64,000 bases of DNA, taken from contig MU270049.1 of NCBI GenBank assembly GCA_021432635.1, positions 498,347 to 562,346 on the forward strand, in the 5' to 3' direction. Source of the stretch: Thozetella sp. PMI_491 (taxonomy: Eukaryota; Ascomycota; Sordariomycetes; Chaetosphaeriales; Chaetosphaeriaceae). The position numbers and the translations under genes were made by a program. Shown in pieces: positions 35,890-47,473 of the stretch. A model generated the notes under the pieces. It was given only the letters and a program-made list of their open reading frames with translations, was not told where the DNA came from and searched no databases. Every line of letters starts with the position of its first letter. Positions within the stretch are counted from its first letter, which is position 1.

Positions 35890-37267
35890 GGCTGGGAGGA
35901 GGGGCCGCGGTGTCTAGATAGTTGGAATATTGGCGATGAGGGTGTTCTAGCACAGGAGGAGAGAGGAGGAAGGATTGGGGGGTAGTGGGCTGCTACGTTA
36001 ATGGGTCCTTGCTGGATCTCGTGGGCGCAGGCGCGATGCTTCCTATATACCTACGCTATATGGGCAGTTGATGCGCTTAGTCCCGTTTGAGAAACGTCCC
36101 AGTTTGAGAGAGACAGCTACAGTACGGCACAGCAAACTCCCTGGGGAGGTTTGACTAAGATAATTTGACCAAGGTACCACGGACCTTGCCTAACTAGTTA
36201 ACTTGCGGAGCCCACGTGGAATCAGCTCCAGGGTATCTCGGAATCTAGGTAGGCATCTAAGCATTCCAAGGGACTTTGCGATGGTTCGGCGAAAGAGAGA
36301 GCCCACGCCCTGCGGGGAAGGATATGTGACAAGCAATGGCGTGCATCCGTCTTGGCCGGCTTGAGTCTGCAGTAGAGCCTCTTGTCGTCGGTGCCTGGAC
36401 GAGGTGATGACGTACGCTTACGAGCACAAATGAGCGCGAGGAAGCAAATCGAGGCGACTGAGCTCGGCCGTGGGTGGTCCTCGTTCGCAACTCGGGCGGT
36501 CCAACTTGGCCCGGAGGCTTCTCCCACACACCGCTTCTTTGTGCAGCCGTCCTGGTGTCGGCCGCTGGGCTTGCCCCTACCCGGCGGCGTGACACGCCGG
36601 TCCATCGGCGATTGCAGCTACCCCTTCCGGAGGGGCTGTGTCGCGGGGTCTGCTGCATGCGACTCCGGTGAGGCGGGGTAGCAGGAGCTTTCCGAGCTTG
36701 CGAGCTTACCTTGAGCCCCTCCTTAGCCGAGGAGCGGGAGCTTCGATAAAACGGGACGCGCAGACGATGCGATACAATATCGTCCCGAAAGAAACCTCCC
36801 CAGATGGAGCTGGACACGTCATGTGTGTGGCATACAAAGACGCCGACTGGCTCTCAGCATCCAGGTTTCCGCCGTAAGCTGCTTGGCTGGGGGGGTGCTA
36901 TTTCCTCGCTGCCTAACGGCCTCAGTGTTTATTGGAGATTCGCGGAGGCGACTATCCCTCGTGCAGCTGCCGACATCCCACGAGTCGAAAGACATGACAA
37001 AATAGAGATTAATTTTAGGTCGAGGCTATGATACGTGCCTAGCCTGTTGCATATCCAACACAAAAGCCCATACAAGCCCGGGGTATGATTCCTCTGCACT
37101 CGCTAAAGCCAACCCAACCCATTTTAAACATAAAAAAAATAAAAAAATAAACGCCGGTTCCTCCGCCGTCGCACCTGTTCCATCTATCCCAGAGGCCTCC
37201 ACGGCCTTTCGCTCCGATGGAGCCAAAACTATACCACTTCTCACTTCTTACTCCCCGTTCTCAGCCT
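35890..37267. other. Intergenic
   Basis: This region lies between the GFA gene start and the 3' end of the next minus-strand gene. Short palindromic TTAACTAGTTAAC-like and GGTACC-like sequences are near 36175-36205. No coding signal is seen beyond random open frames. Confidence 0.5.
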
Positions 37268-39417
37268 CTACACTCCGTTGGCAGCAGCATCCGACTCTCG
37301 CGGCGGAGCGCCGGCGGCGGAGGCGCCCAGGGGAGCCTCCTTCTCGGGATCGGTGCTCGTCGCACCGGCTTCGTCGCTCGCATCGGCAGCGTCTGCCGCC
37401 GGAACCCCCATGGGGGGGAAGGTAGGGGCGAACGCGGACCTGGCGCGCAGCTTGTGGCCCCACTTGTAGAAAGCAATGGGAATGGGCACGAGCAAGATGG
37501 CAACACAGCCGAGCAGCGTCGAAGCCCACTGGATGCCCATGCCCTGGAACATGTACTGCGAGAAGAGCGGGAAACCCGCACCGGCGAGAGAGCGCAAAAA
37601 TGTGTTTCCGGCAATGGCCGAGGCCGCACTGGAAAGTTGCAAGTTAGCTCAGTGGTTCTCGCACCTGGGATTCCTATGGAGGGAAGAAGAGAACTTACAA
37701 CATGAGATACGCGTCGATCAGGTAGTTCAACGCCTGGAGGAAGATAGACATGAGACCAAACCCGGTCAAAATGCCGGACAGGGTGGGCACGATCCAGTGG
37801 ACGTCGGCGTTGTAGCCCGACCAGCCGAACCAAAACAGGCCCGCCGCGAAGGCCACACCCCCGGCAATAACGCTGGGGAGGCGCCACTCGGGGATTGGGA
37901 CGCCGTTGTTGGCCGCCAGCTTCCGCTGGTACCATGGCTGCTGCGCCAGCACGGTGATGCCAGCAATGAGCTGACCGGCAATCATGCCAAAGAAGGTCAG
38001 GCCGGAGACACCAGCCGAGAAGTGGTGGATCCCTTGGAAGACGAAGGGATAGGCCGTAAGGAACAGATAGAGCAGGCCGTAGATGAAGGCCATGTAGATG
38101 GAGAGCAAGGTCACGAGCGGCTCGAAGAAGAGCAGGCGCATCGGGCGGCTGAAGTTCTTGGTGATGAGCTCGCGGAGGTCAACTTCGATTTCCTCCTGCT
38201 TCGCGTGGATGCCCCAGTTCAGTGTCCTGCGGCGCAGCTCTGACGCCTTCTGGACGAGGATGACCGGGGGATACGTCTCGGTGAAGAAGAAGAGATCCAG
38301 GAGGAAGGCGACGAAGCCGAGGATGGCGACAAGATATTCGGTCCAGCGCCAGCCAAGGTAGGACTCAACGATGAAACCGCCAACTAGGAAAAAGGGATAT
38401 CGCATCAGCTACCAATCACCCGTAGATCCCTGACTAGCCCCGGCGCGGGCGTTGAGGAAGAGCAAGCGAAAGACTTACTGAATGGAGCCAGCAGCGGGCC
38501 GGAGAAGACGGCCATGCTGAAAATGGTGACAGCGATACCTCGCGTCGCGTTGTTGAACAGGTCGCTGAAAGTAGCTCCGACAACGGCTGCGTTTTGGTCA
38601 GTCAAGCAGTCCCAAACAAAGCCCCCTGGATGCCAAGCCAAAAGGGGAGGGGTCACGTACCGAGCGGAGAGGCAGCAAAGAAGCCGCCGAAGAAGCGAGT
38701 AATCAGGATGGTCTGCAAGTCCTTGGCGGTAGCAGTGGCGAGGCTGAAGATGCTGAAGCCGAACATGGATAGCACGATGGGCAGGCGACGGCCACGGAGC
38801 TCACTGAGCGGAGCCCAGAACAGCGGGCCGGTCGCGAAGCCGAGCACGTAGAAGGACACACCGAGGAGGCCGACCTCCGACGAGACACCAAACTCGGCAC
38901 CGACGGTGCGCGTCGCCGCCGAGAAGATGCTGGAGCCAAAAGCGGCGATCATGGTGGTGAAGCCCAGCATGGCGGCGGTCCAGACCTTCTTGGCGAGCGG
39001 CCAGTTCTGGGCGTGCAGCGGGTCGTCGGGGCCGTCAAACTCAACCACGTACTCCTCGCGGCTCGGCAGGGGCGGCGGAAAGGGCTTTCCGGCGCCAAAG
39101 GCCGGCAGCGGGCGCCGCGAGTCGCGCGTCCGCGTGGTGGCGCTGCGGCCGACGGTGCCGCTGTGCTGGCTCCGCGCCGTGTGGATCCGGCCCAGCTCGG
39201 TCGGGTGCCGCTCCAGGTCGCGCTGGGTGTCGATGCGGCTCATGCCGGTGGCGGTTGAGACCCGCCGCGAAACGCCATTGCCGTCTTCGGACGACGTCGA
39301 GGCGGAGCTGGCTGAGATGACGCGCTCGATCTCCTCCGGGTGGCGCCCGGGAAAGCGCTCGGGCTCGGCGTCGCGCTCGGCGTTCTCGACAAATTGGTCG
39401 ACTTCGTCGTAAGCCAT
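37268..39417 (-). CDS. MFS exporter, DHA1 (drug/polyamine) type
   Basis: Four exons on the minus strand (39417-38661, 38586-38479, 38383-37699, 37628-37268) encode about 636 residues. A hydrophilic N-terminus of about 140 residues with many Ser/Arg/Glu precedes the family-typical HAQNWPLAKKVW segment and twelve predicted membrane helices. Motif A-like sequence follows helix 2 (PLSELRGRRLPIV). GWRWTEY and the long central loop (ELRRRTLNWGIHAKQEEIEVDLRELI) are typical of Tpo/Flr1-like proton antiporters that export polyamines or drugs from the cytosol at the plasma membrane. The substrate cannot be predicted. The C-terminus is a soluble Ala/Glu-rich tail. The start MAYDEVDQF is the first ATG of the long open exon. 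Confidence 0.93.
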
Positions 39418-42400
39418 TGTCGATTGTGCTGCGGTCGTGCGGGGGTTTAGGGGGTGGGCGGCTCTCGCAGGCTCTCGCTGCTGGCTCTAGGAGGCGAGGG
39501 TTGGGGCAGGGAGGGGTTTGTTTATATACGAGTATAAGTTTTTGTTTGCAAGCTTTCAATGCGGTGGGCGGGACAACCGAGACAGGTTCAAGGAGGGCCC
39601 AAGCGGTCAGCGCCAAGGAGTTCTCGATACCTCGAGGTCCGGGTGCGAGAGGAATGCAAAGAAAGAAAAGAAACCAAAACACGATTGAGGGCGAGCGCAA
39701 ACAGCCTTCTAGAAGGAGAAGGGGGGGGGGGGAGAGCAAACTCAGATGGAGCTCGACCTAATATAAGCTAAGAGGGGCCCGGGAGCGCACCCAAACTGGA
39801 GCTGCTGGTGGTGCCGCCGCTCAGGGAAAAAAAAATAATTATTATGGAGCCTTCGGGGGCTCGCGCCTCGGCAGAAAGCTTGCTTGTTAACCACAAGGCC
39901 CCTGCTAGGCCAGAAGCAGCAGTAGAGACGCAGCGTGGGAATCGCACTAGAAACGTGCCGCTGCGAGGCGCGAGTCCGAGGGACGACGTTTCTCCCCTTG
40001 TCCCCCCCAATCCCGTTCCCAAAAGTTCCACAGCCGTCACCTGAGTTTATAGCCATAGACAGTGGGCGAGCGTGTTTGCGATGCAGCAGCAGAAGCACCA
40101 ACACAGGTGTTGGTCGGTGGTTCTTTTTACGGCGAAGCAGCAACGGTGAAAGCGTTGTACAGCTCTGGGTCTGCACTTCGAAATAATCAGCTGTGCCTCT
40201 GTACCGCCTACCAACAACGAACGCTTCCGCCCTTCCCCCCCCCCCTCTCCTCCCACCCTCCGGGTGGCAACCGTGGCCTGCAGGTTTGGGGCATGGCGAC
40301 CTGCGCCGGATTTTGGGCGTGTGCCGAGCGCTGGTGGCCAGGGCACCGTATCCCCGGGCTTCTACCATAGTAGAGCTGCCGTAGCTTCCGGGTGGTCGGC
40401 CGTGCCTCTCAGCCCTGCGGGTGCTTATTCATCTACTGCAGCCCAGACGCAGCTCTGCCGCTGTGATTTGGTGAGCGCGCAAAGCCTAGGGCCTGCCTTA
40501 GTCCGGAGTACAGCGTGCGGAGAGGTTTCACCTCCCAGATAGGTATGTTTCTTCGATATCTTTCTATCCTCTCCCAATTGACCTCCCCTTCCTCCCTCGG
40601 GATGACTGAAGACTAATTACTGCAGTGGAGGGGTCGTGTCATGCCGCATTACGTCGTACGTCGGGCGGTGCGCAACCAAGCGCTAAACAAAAACCTTCGA
40701 ACTGACTAATGGTAGTATTAGCGAGGGAAGGGAGACAGGGCCGGCTAAGTCCGCGGTGGACCTGTGCCCCACCATAGCTTCGGGCGTCGGAGATGATGAT
40801 GTCACTCTGCCGAGGCACGAGAAGAGAGACCACCATACGGAGTAGAAGATGAGAAAGACAGAAAAAAAAAAAAGGGCTTAGAAACCGATCGAAATTTTCG
40901 TACAATATCGCCCCCCCTCCATGCCCACTACTACCGCCCACCCACCCTGGACACGTCGCAGAGCCGCGATTTGCCGCTGCTGGTAACTGGGACCTTGGAA
41001 TCGGCGCGAGAACCCCTGAGATCTCGTGCGACTCAATTGGCCTGGCCGGGCACCCTCATACGACCTGGGCCCAGGAACTAGACAAGCGGGCATCCCACAT
41101 TTCCGTGACGACGGGAGATCCGCCCATCATCAGGCATGGTCGCCCCCCGACTCCGAATCCGAGCCCCGTCCCCGATGCCCCGATCTCCAAACACGCACCA
41201 GCCCTACAGGGGAGCGAGGAGCAATACCAATCGCAGCAGGTACTGAGTAATAGTTTGCAACAAGTCGCATTTGTCAGAGATTCCGGCAACCTCTACCGGA
41301 ATTCATGCAAGAATGGAAATCCGCGTAACTGCACCGCGTAACTGCGCTGTAGGTCGTGTCGTGTCGGCCCCGTCTTCCCTTGGCATCGATCCAGCTTGCC
41401 AGCCCAGGCGGATCGGCAGGGGTGCAAGGGCCTGCATCGGCGCTTCAACTACCTAGCTCCGGGTCCACTCACGGGTGCGGACAACGGCAACGGCCGTGGC
41501 AGCGGAACAACAGCAGGCCGACAAGGGTCGACCACCAGAGTGGGCTCCTCAGTGTAGAAACAGCCTGTCCCCTTCTCGCACCGAATTTTTGATGAACTGC
41601 TTAGTGCTCCAAGTAGCCCGGGGCTGTCAAGATGGGAACTGCCTTGCGGCTGATCTGAGGCGACTCGCTCTAGTTAGATTAGCTGGGCTGGCGCTCTGAC
41701 AGCCCTAGTTACTTCGTTTGATAGCTGCAGGCGGTAGATAGTTCCCCAGCTGTAATACCACTTACAACACAACATAAGGCAGTTTACTAGCTGCAGAGTC
41801 GTTTGGCTCTATGAAGCTGTGAGGCTATCTTCACTCTGCATGTACTTATCCTTTGACGATCCCAGTTGCTCATGTCTGCAGGTAGTCTCCTGTTCACAGT
41901 CCCGCGTCCTCCAGATGAATGCACCCTACTCTTGCGGGCCTTGGCAGGCTGTCGCCTCTTCCACCGTGCCCCGTGCCTCTTCTGCTTTTCCTGGTGCCAC
42001 TTCACCCTGCCTGTTGCTCCGGCGACTCATAGATGCCACTTCTGAAGGTTCCCAAGGAAGTCCCAGCAAAGGCACCCTTAGGAATTTTCAGGTCCTCTTT
42101 CGGTTGGCTTACGTATTGAGGAAATGGAGGAAAGCCTTGGCGTGCACCTGGATCTTGGCCCGCAGCTGGAACTCGAGAACCAGCGACCCCGTAATCCAAG
42201 GTAGCCTTCGATGTCATGGTGACGCGGTCCTGTGACTAGGTAGCTACGCCCTTGTAAATAGGGATAGGTAAAAGGAAGAATTCTTTACCAAAACATACAT
42301 AGAAGAACTATGCCTGGAGCGAGGTTCAGAGGAAGGAGAGGTAAGGTTGAAAAGAAGCACAGGAGGTTGTAAGAGGAAGAGTATCGGGGATAAAGGTAGG

Positions 42401-42589
42401 AGAAAGCGAAGAGCAAGAGACGCCACGAAGCTAAGGTTAGGGAAAGGTGATTGACATGCGACTATTTGATGTCTACCGACCCAAGTAGGCACGGCAGTGC
42501 CTATGTCTAATTTACTCAGCCTCGGGCACCGTGGCACAGTGAGGAATAGAGATCAATCGGACAACCTTTCTATTCTATTCACTCTTCGC
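39418..42589. other. Long intergenic region
   Basis: About 3.2 kb with no confident gene. It includes poly-G at 39721-39732, an A-run at 40861-40873, a GGTAGCTAC palindrome near 42239-42246, and several overlapping random open frames. Its right end borders the decayed coding region at 42590-43315. Confidence 0.5.
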
Positions 42590-43315
42590 TGGCTACGTCC
42601 TCGTTGCCCACCCAGCTAATCCAACAACGGTTTCTTTGTCTCGTCGTAGTCGGTGACACAGTCCGCAAGAGGCCAGAGAGTCCTTCCTGTAGTAGTCTAG
42701 ACTTAGATACGTCTGCTGCTCGGCCGTGATCGGCTGCCGCTGGAAGTACTGGTCAGCCTCACCGGCGGTCTGTTCGAGGATGGCTGGGGCAAAGGTTTTC
42801 GTTTTGCAACGCACGGCCGTGGCGCTGGCTCCTCTGCCTCTGTCACCACTCACCGAACCAAAGCTACCGACATCTGGTGCAGGCCCCTCGATCTCCCTTA
42901 CCTTCACAGCACTTCTAAATAGACGTGCTCTTTGTTATAGCGTAAGAGGCAGAATAGGGCTGCTACTGCAAAGTCGGTCGGCTAGGCAGTCCTGGCACTG
43001 GGAGCAGTGCCAAGAGGCTACCTTGACTGGGCCGCCTTTAGCCTTACAGGCTTGGCCGTTCGCGCAGAGCCGGTCAGCTAAGTAGGCCTTACACGGGGAG
43101 AAATGCTAGCTGGCGACCTTTGCCGGACCGACTCTGGCCTTTATGGACTCGGCGAGGGCCTCGACATGAACCGGTAGGCCAGGGAAGCCTTATAGTGGGA
43201 GTAGTGCCAGCTGGCCACCTCGGCTAGGTCGTCCCTGCCCGTAGAGGCATAGCCCTTGGCAGGAAGCCAACCGGAAAGGCGCACCTTACGTTGGACACAC
43301 ATCCAGCCGGCCACC
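42590..43315 (-). pseudogene. Decayed gene with cysteine-containing tandem repeats
   Basis: Read on the minus strand, 43320-42960 contains a repeated segment with the core VASWHCSQC and CLADRLC. The clearest copies read EVASWHYSHYKASLAYRF, KVAS-stop-HFSPCKAYLADRLC and KVASWHCSQCQDCLADRLC. They are about 100-115 nt apart, and a weaker copy (KVAGWMC) precedes them. One copy has TAG where the others have TGG, a G-to-A change as left by repeat-induced point mutation, and the frame shifts between copies. A 105-codon open frame follows (42907-42593), ending in a CGLCHRL segment. I do not recognise the parent family. The Cys pairs would suit a zinc-binding repeat. It lies directly downstream of the inositol-type transporter on the same strand, but nothing shows they were one gene. 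Confidence 0.5.
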
Positions 43316-45059
43316 TTAGGTAGCCTCGTCCTCCAGAAGTCTTGCCGCCTCTTCTAGGCTCAACCCGGCCATCTCTGGATAGATTCGATAGATGGCGGCG
43401 TAGCCCACAACGCAAATTGTCGCATAAAGTACGAAGGTCCACGATGGAGAAAGAAGCTCCATCAAGGGCAGGAACGTCAGCCCGATGATGAAGTTGGCTC
43501 CCCAGTTGGTTGCCGTGGCCAGCCCGCTCCCCAGAGACCGCACGCTCGAGGAGAACAGCTCGCTCTGCATCCATGGCACATTGCCTAGGCCGATGGCGTA
43601 GGCGGCGACAAAAATCATGATGCTGATCAGGATAGTAACTGCCGCGCCCTGGTCCGACGAAGGCGGCGGCGGTGCCCGTGTCACGCCGGCCACCGCAGCC
43701 CCGTTGGTGGTAGTGGGTAACTTGATCATAGAGAAGCCGTAGGCGGCGAGCAGAAGGCCTACTACCATGACGGGGATCGAGAATAAGAGTACTCTGCGCC
43801 GCCCTATCCGGTCGATCAGGAGCAGCGCCGCCACCGTAAAGATAAAGTTGGTGACAGCAACGACCAGTGACGTGAGAGTAGGTATGCGGAAGCCGACGAG
43901 CATGAAGATCGAGGCGCTATAATACCTAAGCGATAATGTCAGCACACACAGCAATATAGTGGCATTTGATGCATACATGAGCGAGTTGAATCCACACAGC
44001 TGCTGTAGCCCCTGTAACACGGTCGCGATGGCGAGGGCGCGCCTGTTCCTCCGCACCCCGAACAGCTCGCGCCATGTTCTGCGGAGCCCGTGTTGACCCT
44101 GGGCACCGCCGGCGCCTTGAAACCGCGTCGCCTCGTCGTCTTCGATGCGCATCTCGGCCTCGATCGACTTCAGCGTGGCGTCCACGGTCCGGCGTGATCC
44201 GCCCCCAGACACTCTCGCGATGACGGCCCATGCAGCCTGCGACTGCCCGGCTCTTACGAGCCAGCGTGGGGTCTCGGGCATGAAGACTAGCAATGCCGCC
44301 TGGATAGCAGCGGGCACGGCGCCCAAGCCCACCATCCAGCGCCAGCCTGTCTCCCTGCTGCCGTACTCGGCGAAGGCCCAGCCGACTATGTATGCGACGA
44401 CCTGGCCGAGGGTAATGAAGACGACATTCATGGTCACGAGCCGTCCACGCATGGCCGCGGGAGCCAGCTCTGCGATGTAGAGCGGCACAACAAAGCTCGC
44501 AGCGCCCACGGCGGCGCCGACCACCGACCGGCCAGCGACCATAGCAGCGACAGTAGGACTCCCCGCCTGCAGGAGGGCGCCGAGGATGAAGAGGACGTCG
44601 GCGAGAAGGATGACGCGTTTTCGGCCTAGCAAGTCGGCGAGGACGGACGAGAAGGGAGACACAAAGAGCGCAAAGAGGGAGGTCGAAGAGGTGATGATGG
44701 ACTTGTCGAGCGAGGTGAGCGGGCGATTCGAAAGCGACGAGTCGATCGAGACCAAGGTGGCCGAGATGACGCCAGTGTCGTCTGGGCAGGCTCTGTCAGT
44801 CGCGGAATAGACGGAGAGAAGGGGAAGGGACTCAGCGAGAGGCAGAACGGAAGCACTTACATCCAAACAGGAGACCGCTGATCCCAGCAGACAGGGTCAG
44901 CATCCAGATGAAGATGCCCCGGGAATGGTGCTCGAAGGCCTTGACCGGCTGCCGGTTGATGTCGCCGTCGACAACCTCATCAACCTCGTCGGCCTCGTCG
45001 TCAGCCACGTTCGGCCGACCATTGGCGATCAACGGCTCCTCGAGGCTAGCCATCTCCAT
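43316..45059 (-). CDS. MFS sugar transporter, probably myo-inositol type
   Basis: Three exons on the minus strand (45059-44861, 44781-43977, 43925-43316) encode about 537 residues with twelve predicted membrane helices. Sugar-porter motifs are clear: LLFGYDTGVISATLVSI, LADLLGRKRVILLAD, PETPRWLV, LQQLCGFNSLMYYSASIF and DRIGRRRVLL. The pattern DTGVISATLV...LDKSIITSSTSLFALFVSP resembles fungal Itr1/Itr2 myo-inositol carriers more than hexose carriers. The substrate remains an inference. The second intron is 51 nt and in frame, so it can be missed. Removing it (donor GTATGC) restores LMYYSASIF. The N-terminus is acidic and cytosolic. The gene is divergent from the dehydrogenase gene, sharing about 800 bp of promoter. 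Confidence 0.9.
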
Positions 45060-45861
45060 CCCCAGCTCTCCCTGGGAGAAAAGCGTTTGAGGAGGCCGCG
45101 GGCTCTCGGTCTCAGATTCGGGGTCGAAGCCTGCTTTTTATGGCTGAAGAAAGCACGAGGCCAGTGTGGGAAGTAATTGCCGCACGGCGACCTCGTCTTG
45201 TAGCACAGGCGGCAGGACGTGGGAAGTGGCCTGAGGGATAAACGACTGACGACAAACGATGTGAAGTAGCTAAGGTAGCTACAAAGAAAGTGACGTACAG
45301 GCAAACGGCGCGGAGTGCAAACGCGGCCGGGGATCGGCGCCACGGCAGCGGCCTCTCCACCCCTGGTCAGGCCGAGGCGGCACGGGAACTGCAAGGGGTC
45401 GCACAAAGATCCAACAGGACGACAGTCACGCCAGCGCTTGCCCCAATTGAAACGGTCCAGGGGTTACGCGCTTGGGCCCAAAACGTTTCAAGAAGCTTTC
45501 TGGCGACAACGACGAAGCTTTTGGACACCGTCCCAACTTTTTTTCTTCTTTGCCGTTCTTCTCCTTCCCAAACTTCTGCGAGGTTTTGCTTAAGCTTCGT
45601 CAACTCTATACCTACGTTTTGGGAGTATTTCTGCTCGGCGAGCAGAAAGCGCTGCATCGATTGCACCTACCGCCCTCTCCTCGACTGCATTCCTTTTGCG
45701 GGAGCTCCCCTTGCGATTTAGCTCCGACCCCTTGAGCTTCCCCTTAGCGCCAGCAACCACCACCCCGCCCTTCAGCTACGGCTCGCGACTCGAACCATTC
45801 CAACCTCCTCGAGCACATCGCACACAGCATCGCATCACAGCACCGGCAACAGCAGCTCGCC
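45060..45861. promoter_or_regulatory. Shared divergent promoter region
   Basis: This is 802 bp between the divergent ATG codons of the transporter and the dehydrogenase. It contains an inverted repeat (GTAGCT...AGCTAC, 45266-45282) and a pyrimidine-rich leader before 45862. No further element can be assigned. Confidence 0.45.
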
Positions 45862-47021
45862 ATGGCCTCACCCTACAGCCGCCCGCCGCAGCGGGACTCG
45901 TGGTTCGCGCCCGTCTCGATCGACATGGTCGCCAAGGTGTTCATGACCACTTTCTTCCACCCTTTCGTGGCCTGGATCATCCCACTATGCTTCCGCGCCC
46001 AGAATATGTTTTGGGACGCACCGCCCATGCTCGTGTCGATCGGCTGGGCCTCCTTCATCACTTTGATCTGGATGTTTAGCGTCATCAACAACCGTCTGGC
46101 CTTCGGCCTGCCCCGCGAGGTTGACCTTAGCGAGGAGGTCATTGTCATCACCGGCGGCGCCAGCGGGTTGGGCCTGCTGATCGCCGAGGTCTACGGCATG
46201 CGCGGTGCGACTGTTGCCGTCTTGGACACGCGCGAGATGGAGAATGGCGAGGCCCGCGGCGTCACCTTTTACAAGTGTGACGTGTCAGACAAGGCACAGC
46301 TCGCCCGGGTGGCGACCGAGATCGAGCGAGATGTGAGCACCCTCCGAGCCCCTTAAGAGAGAAACGAGAGAAGGGCTTCCCATGACATGAGAGCTAACCG
46401 TCTCCCCAGCTCGGCACGCCCTCAATCCTGATCAACAACGCCGCCGTGGTCAACGGCAAGCGCCTGCTCGACCTGGACATCGCCGACATCGAGCGCAGCC
46501 TGTCGACCAATCTCCTGGCGCACTTCTACACACTCAAGACGTTCCTGCCCGCCCTTGCCCGCGCCGAGAACGGTGGTACCGTTGTGACCATCTCGAGCGT
46601 CATTGGGCACCTTGGCGCCGCGCAGCTGTCCGACTACGCCGCGGCCAAGGCGGGCGTCACGGCCCTGCACAAGTCGCTGACGGCCGAGCTGCGCGAGACG
46701 CACCCGCAGATCCGCACTGTGCTGGTAACACCTGGCCAGCTCAGCACGCCGCTCTTCTACGGCGTCCAGACGCCGAACCCCTTCTTTGCCCCCGTGGTCG
46801 AGCCCGTCGATGTCGCCAAGGAGGTCATCAAGGCCATCGACAACGGCCACAACGCCGCCATCGGCCTACCGCTTTACGCCCGCTGGATGGACTGGTACAA
46901 CGTCTTGCCGCTCGGCGTCCAGTCAGTCGCCCGGAAGCTGGCTGGCGTGGACGTGGCCATGAAGTCCTTTGTTGGGAGGGTGGACACGAGCCTGCAGGAG
47001 AAGAACGGTAGCGCTCGGTAG
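45862..47021 (+). CDS. Membrane-associated short-chain dehydrogenase/reductase
   Basis: Two exons (45862-46332, 46410-47021) encode about 360 residues. A hydrophobic N-terminus of about 80 residues with one or two membrane segments precedes a classical SDR domain. TGGASGLG (97-104) is the cofactor loop, NNAAV the structural motif, and Ser219/220 with Tyr233 and Lys237 (YAAAK) the catalytic residues. Acidic Asp at the end of strand 2 (VLDTRE) would favour NAD(H). The arrangement resembles the retinol dehydrogenase/17-beta-hydroxysteroid dehydrogenase (SDR16C) group, found in the ER or on lipid droplets. The true substrate, lipid or steroid-like, is unknown. The start MASPYSRPP is the first ATG of the frame. 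The intron has a GTGAGC donor and CCCAG acceptor. Confidence 0.93.
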
Positions 47022-47191
47022 ACAGATACAGGGAGGTTGGCGCCAACGTTTGCTCCTTGTACCGATACCCGGCGTAGAGAGATGGAGTGCGGATGTGCAT
47101 GTACAGATAGATATATATGGCTTAGCCGTATCCGGCTCATAAGGGGAGCATTGGAAGGCGTATCTGCTGCAGGACTGGCTACCTTGGCTAT

Positions 47192-47197
47192 AATAAA
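47192..47197 (+). terminator. Candidate polyadenylation signal (dehydrogenase)
   Basis: AATAAA 170 nt after the dehydrogenase stop codon, in a local AT-rich context. Confidence 0.35.
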
Positions 47198-47423
47198 GCG
47201 ACGGACTAAGTTGGCGACTTGTCGACTCGATGAGTATAGTGCAGATTGTTGCCGTTCTTAGATCTGTCGCGTGTCGACAGCCCCAGACATCATGATAGGG
47301 TTAAGGTCTATGCACACCTAAGGGGCGCCCGTCACTATCACCCGCAGCCGTCGAGAAGCCGCTATCTTGCGTTGCGCCTATTTGAAGCTATATCAGGTCT
47401 CACTAATGCACCAACCTTTAAGA

Positions 47424-47473
47424 AGAAGATAAGGGTGATAGAGGGAGGGGCTTGATAAAAACCCTTATCTTCT
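47424..47473. repeat. 13-bp perfect inverted repeat (hairpin)
   Basis: AGAAGATAAGGGT at 47424-47436 is matched exactly by ACCCTTATCTTCT at 47461-47473, with a 24-base spacer. It could fold as a hairpin in DNA or RNA or be the ends of a tiny foldback element. No target-site duplication is obvious. Confidence 0.75.

Noticed and set aside
35329..35985. 218-codon plus-strand frame
   Set aside because: Antisense shadow of the GFA gene exons and introns.
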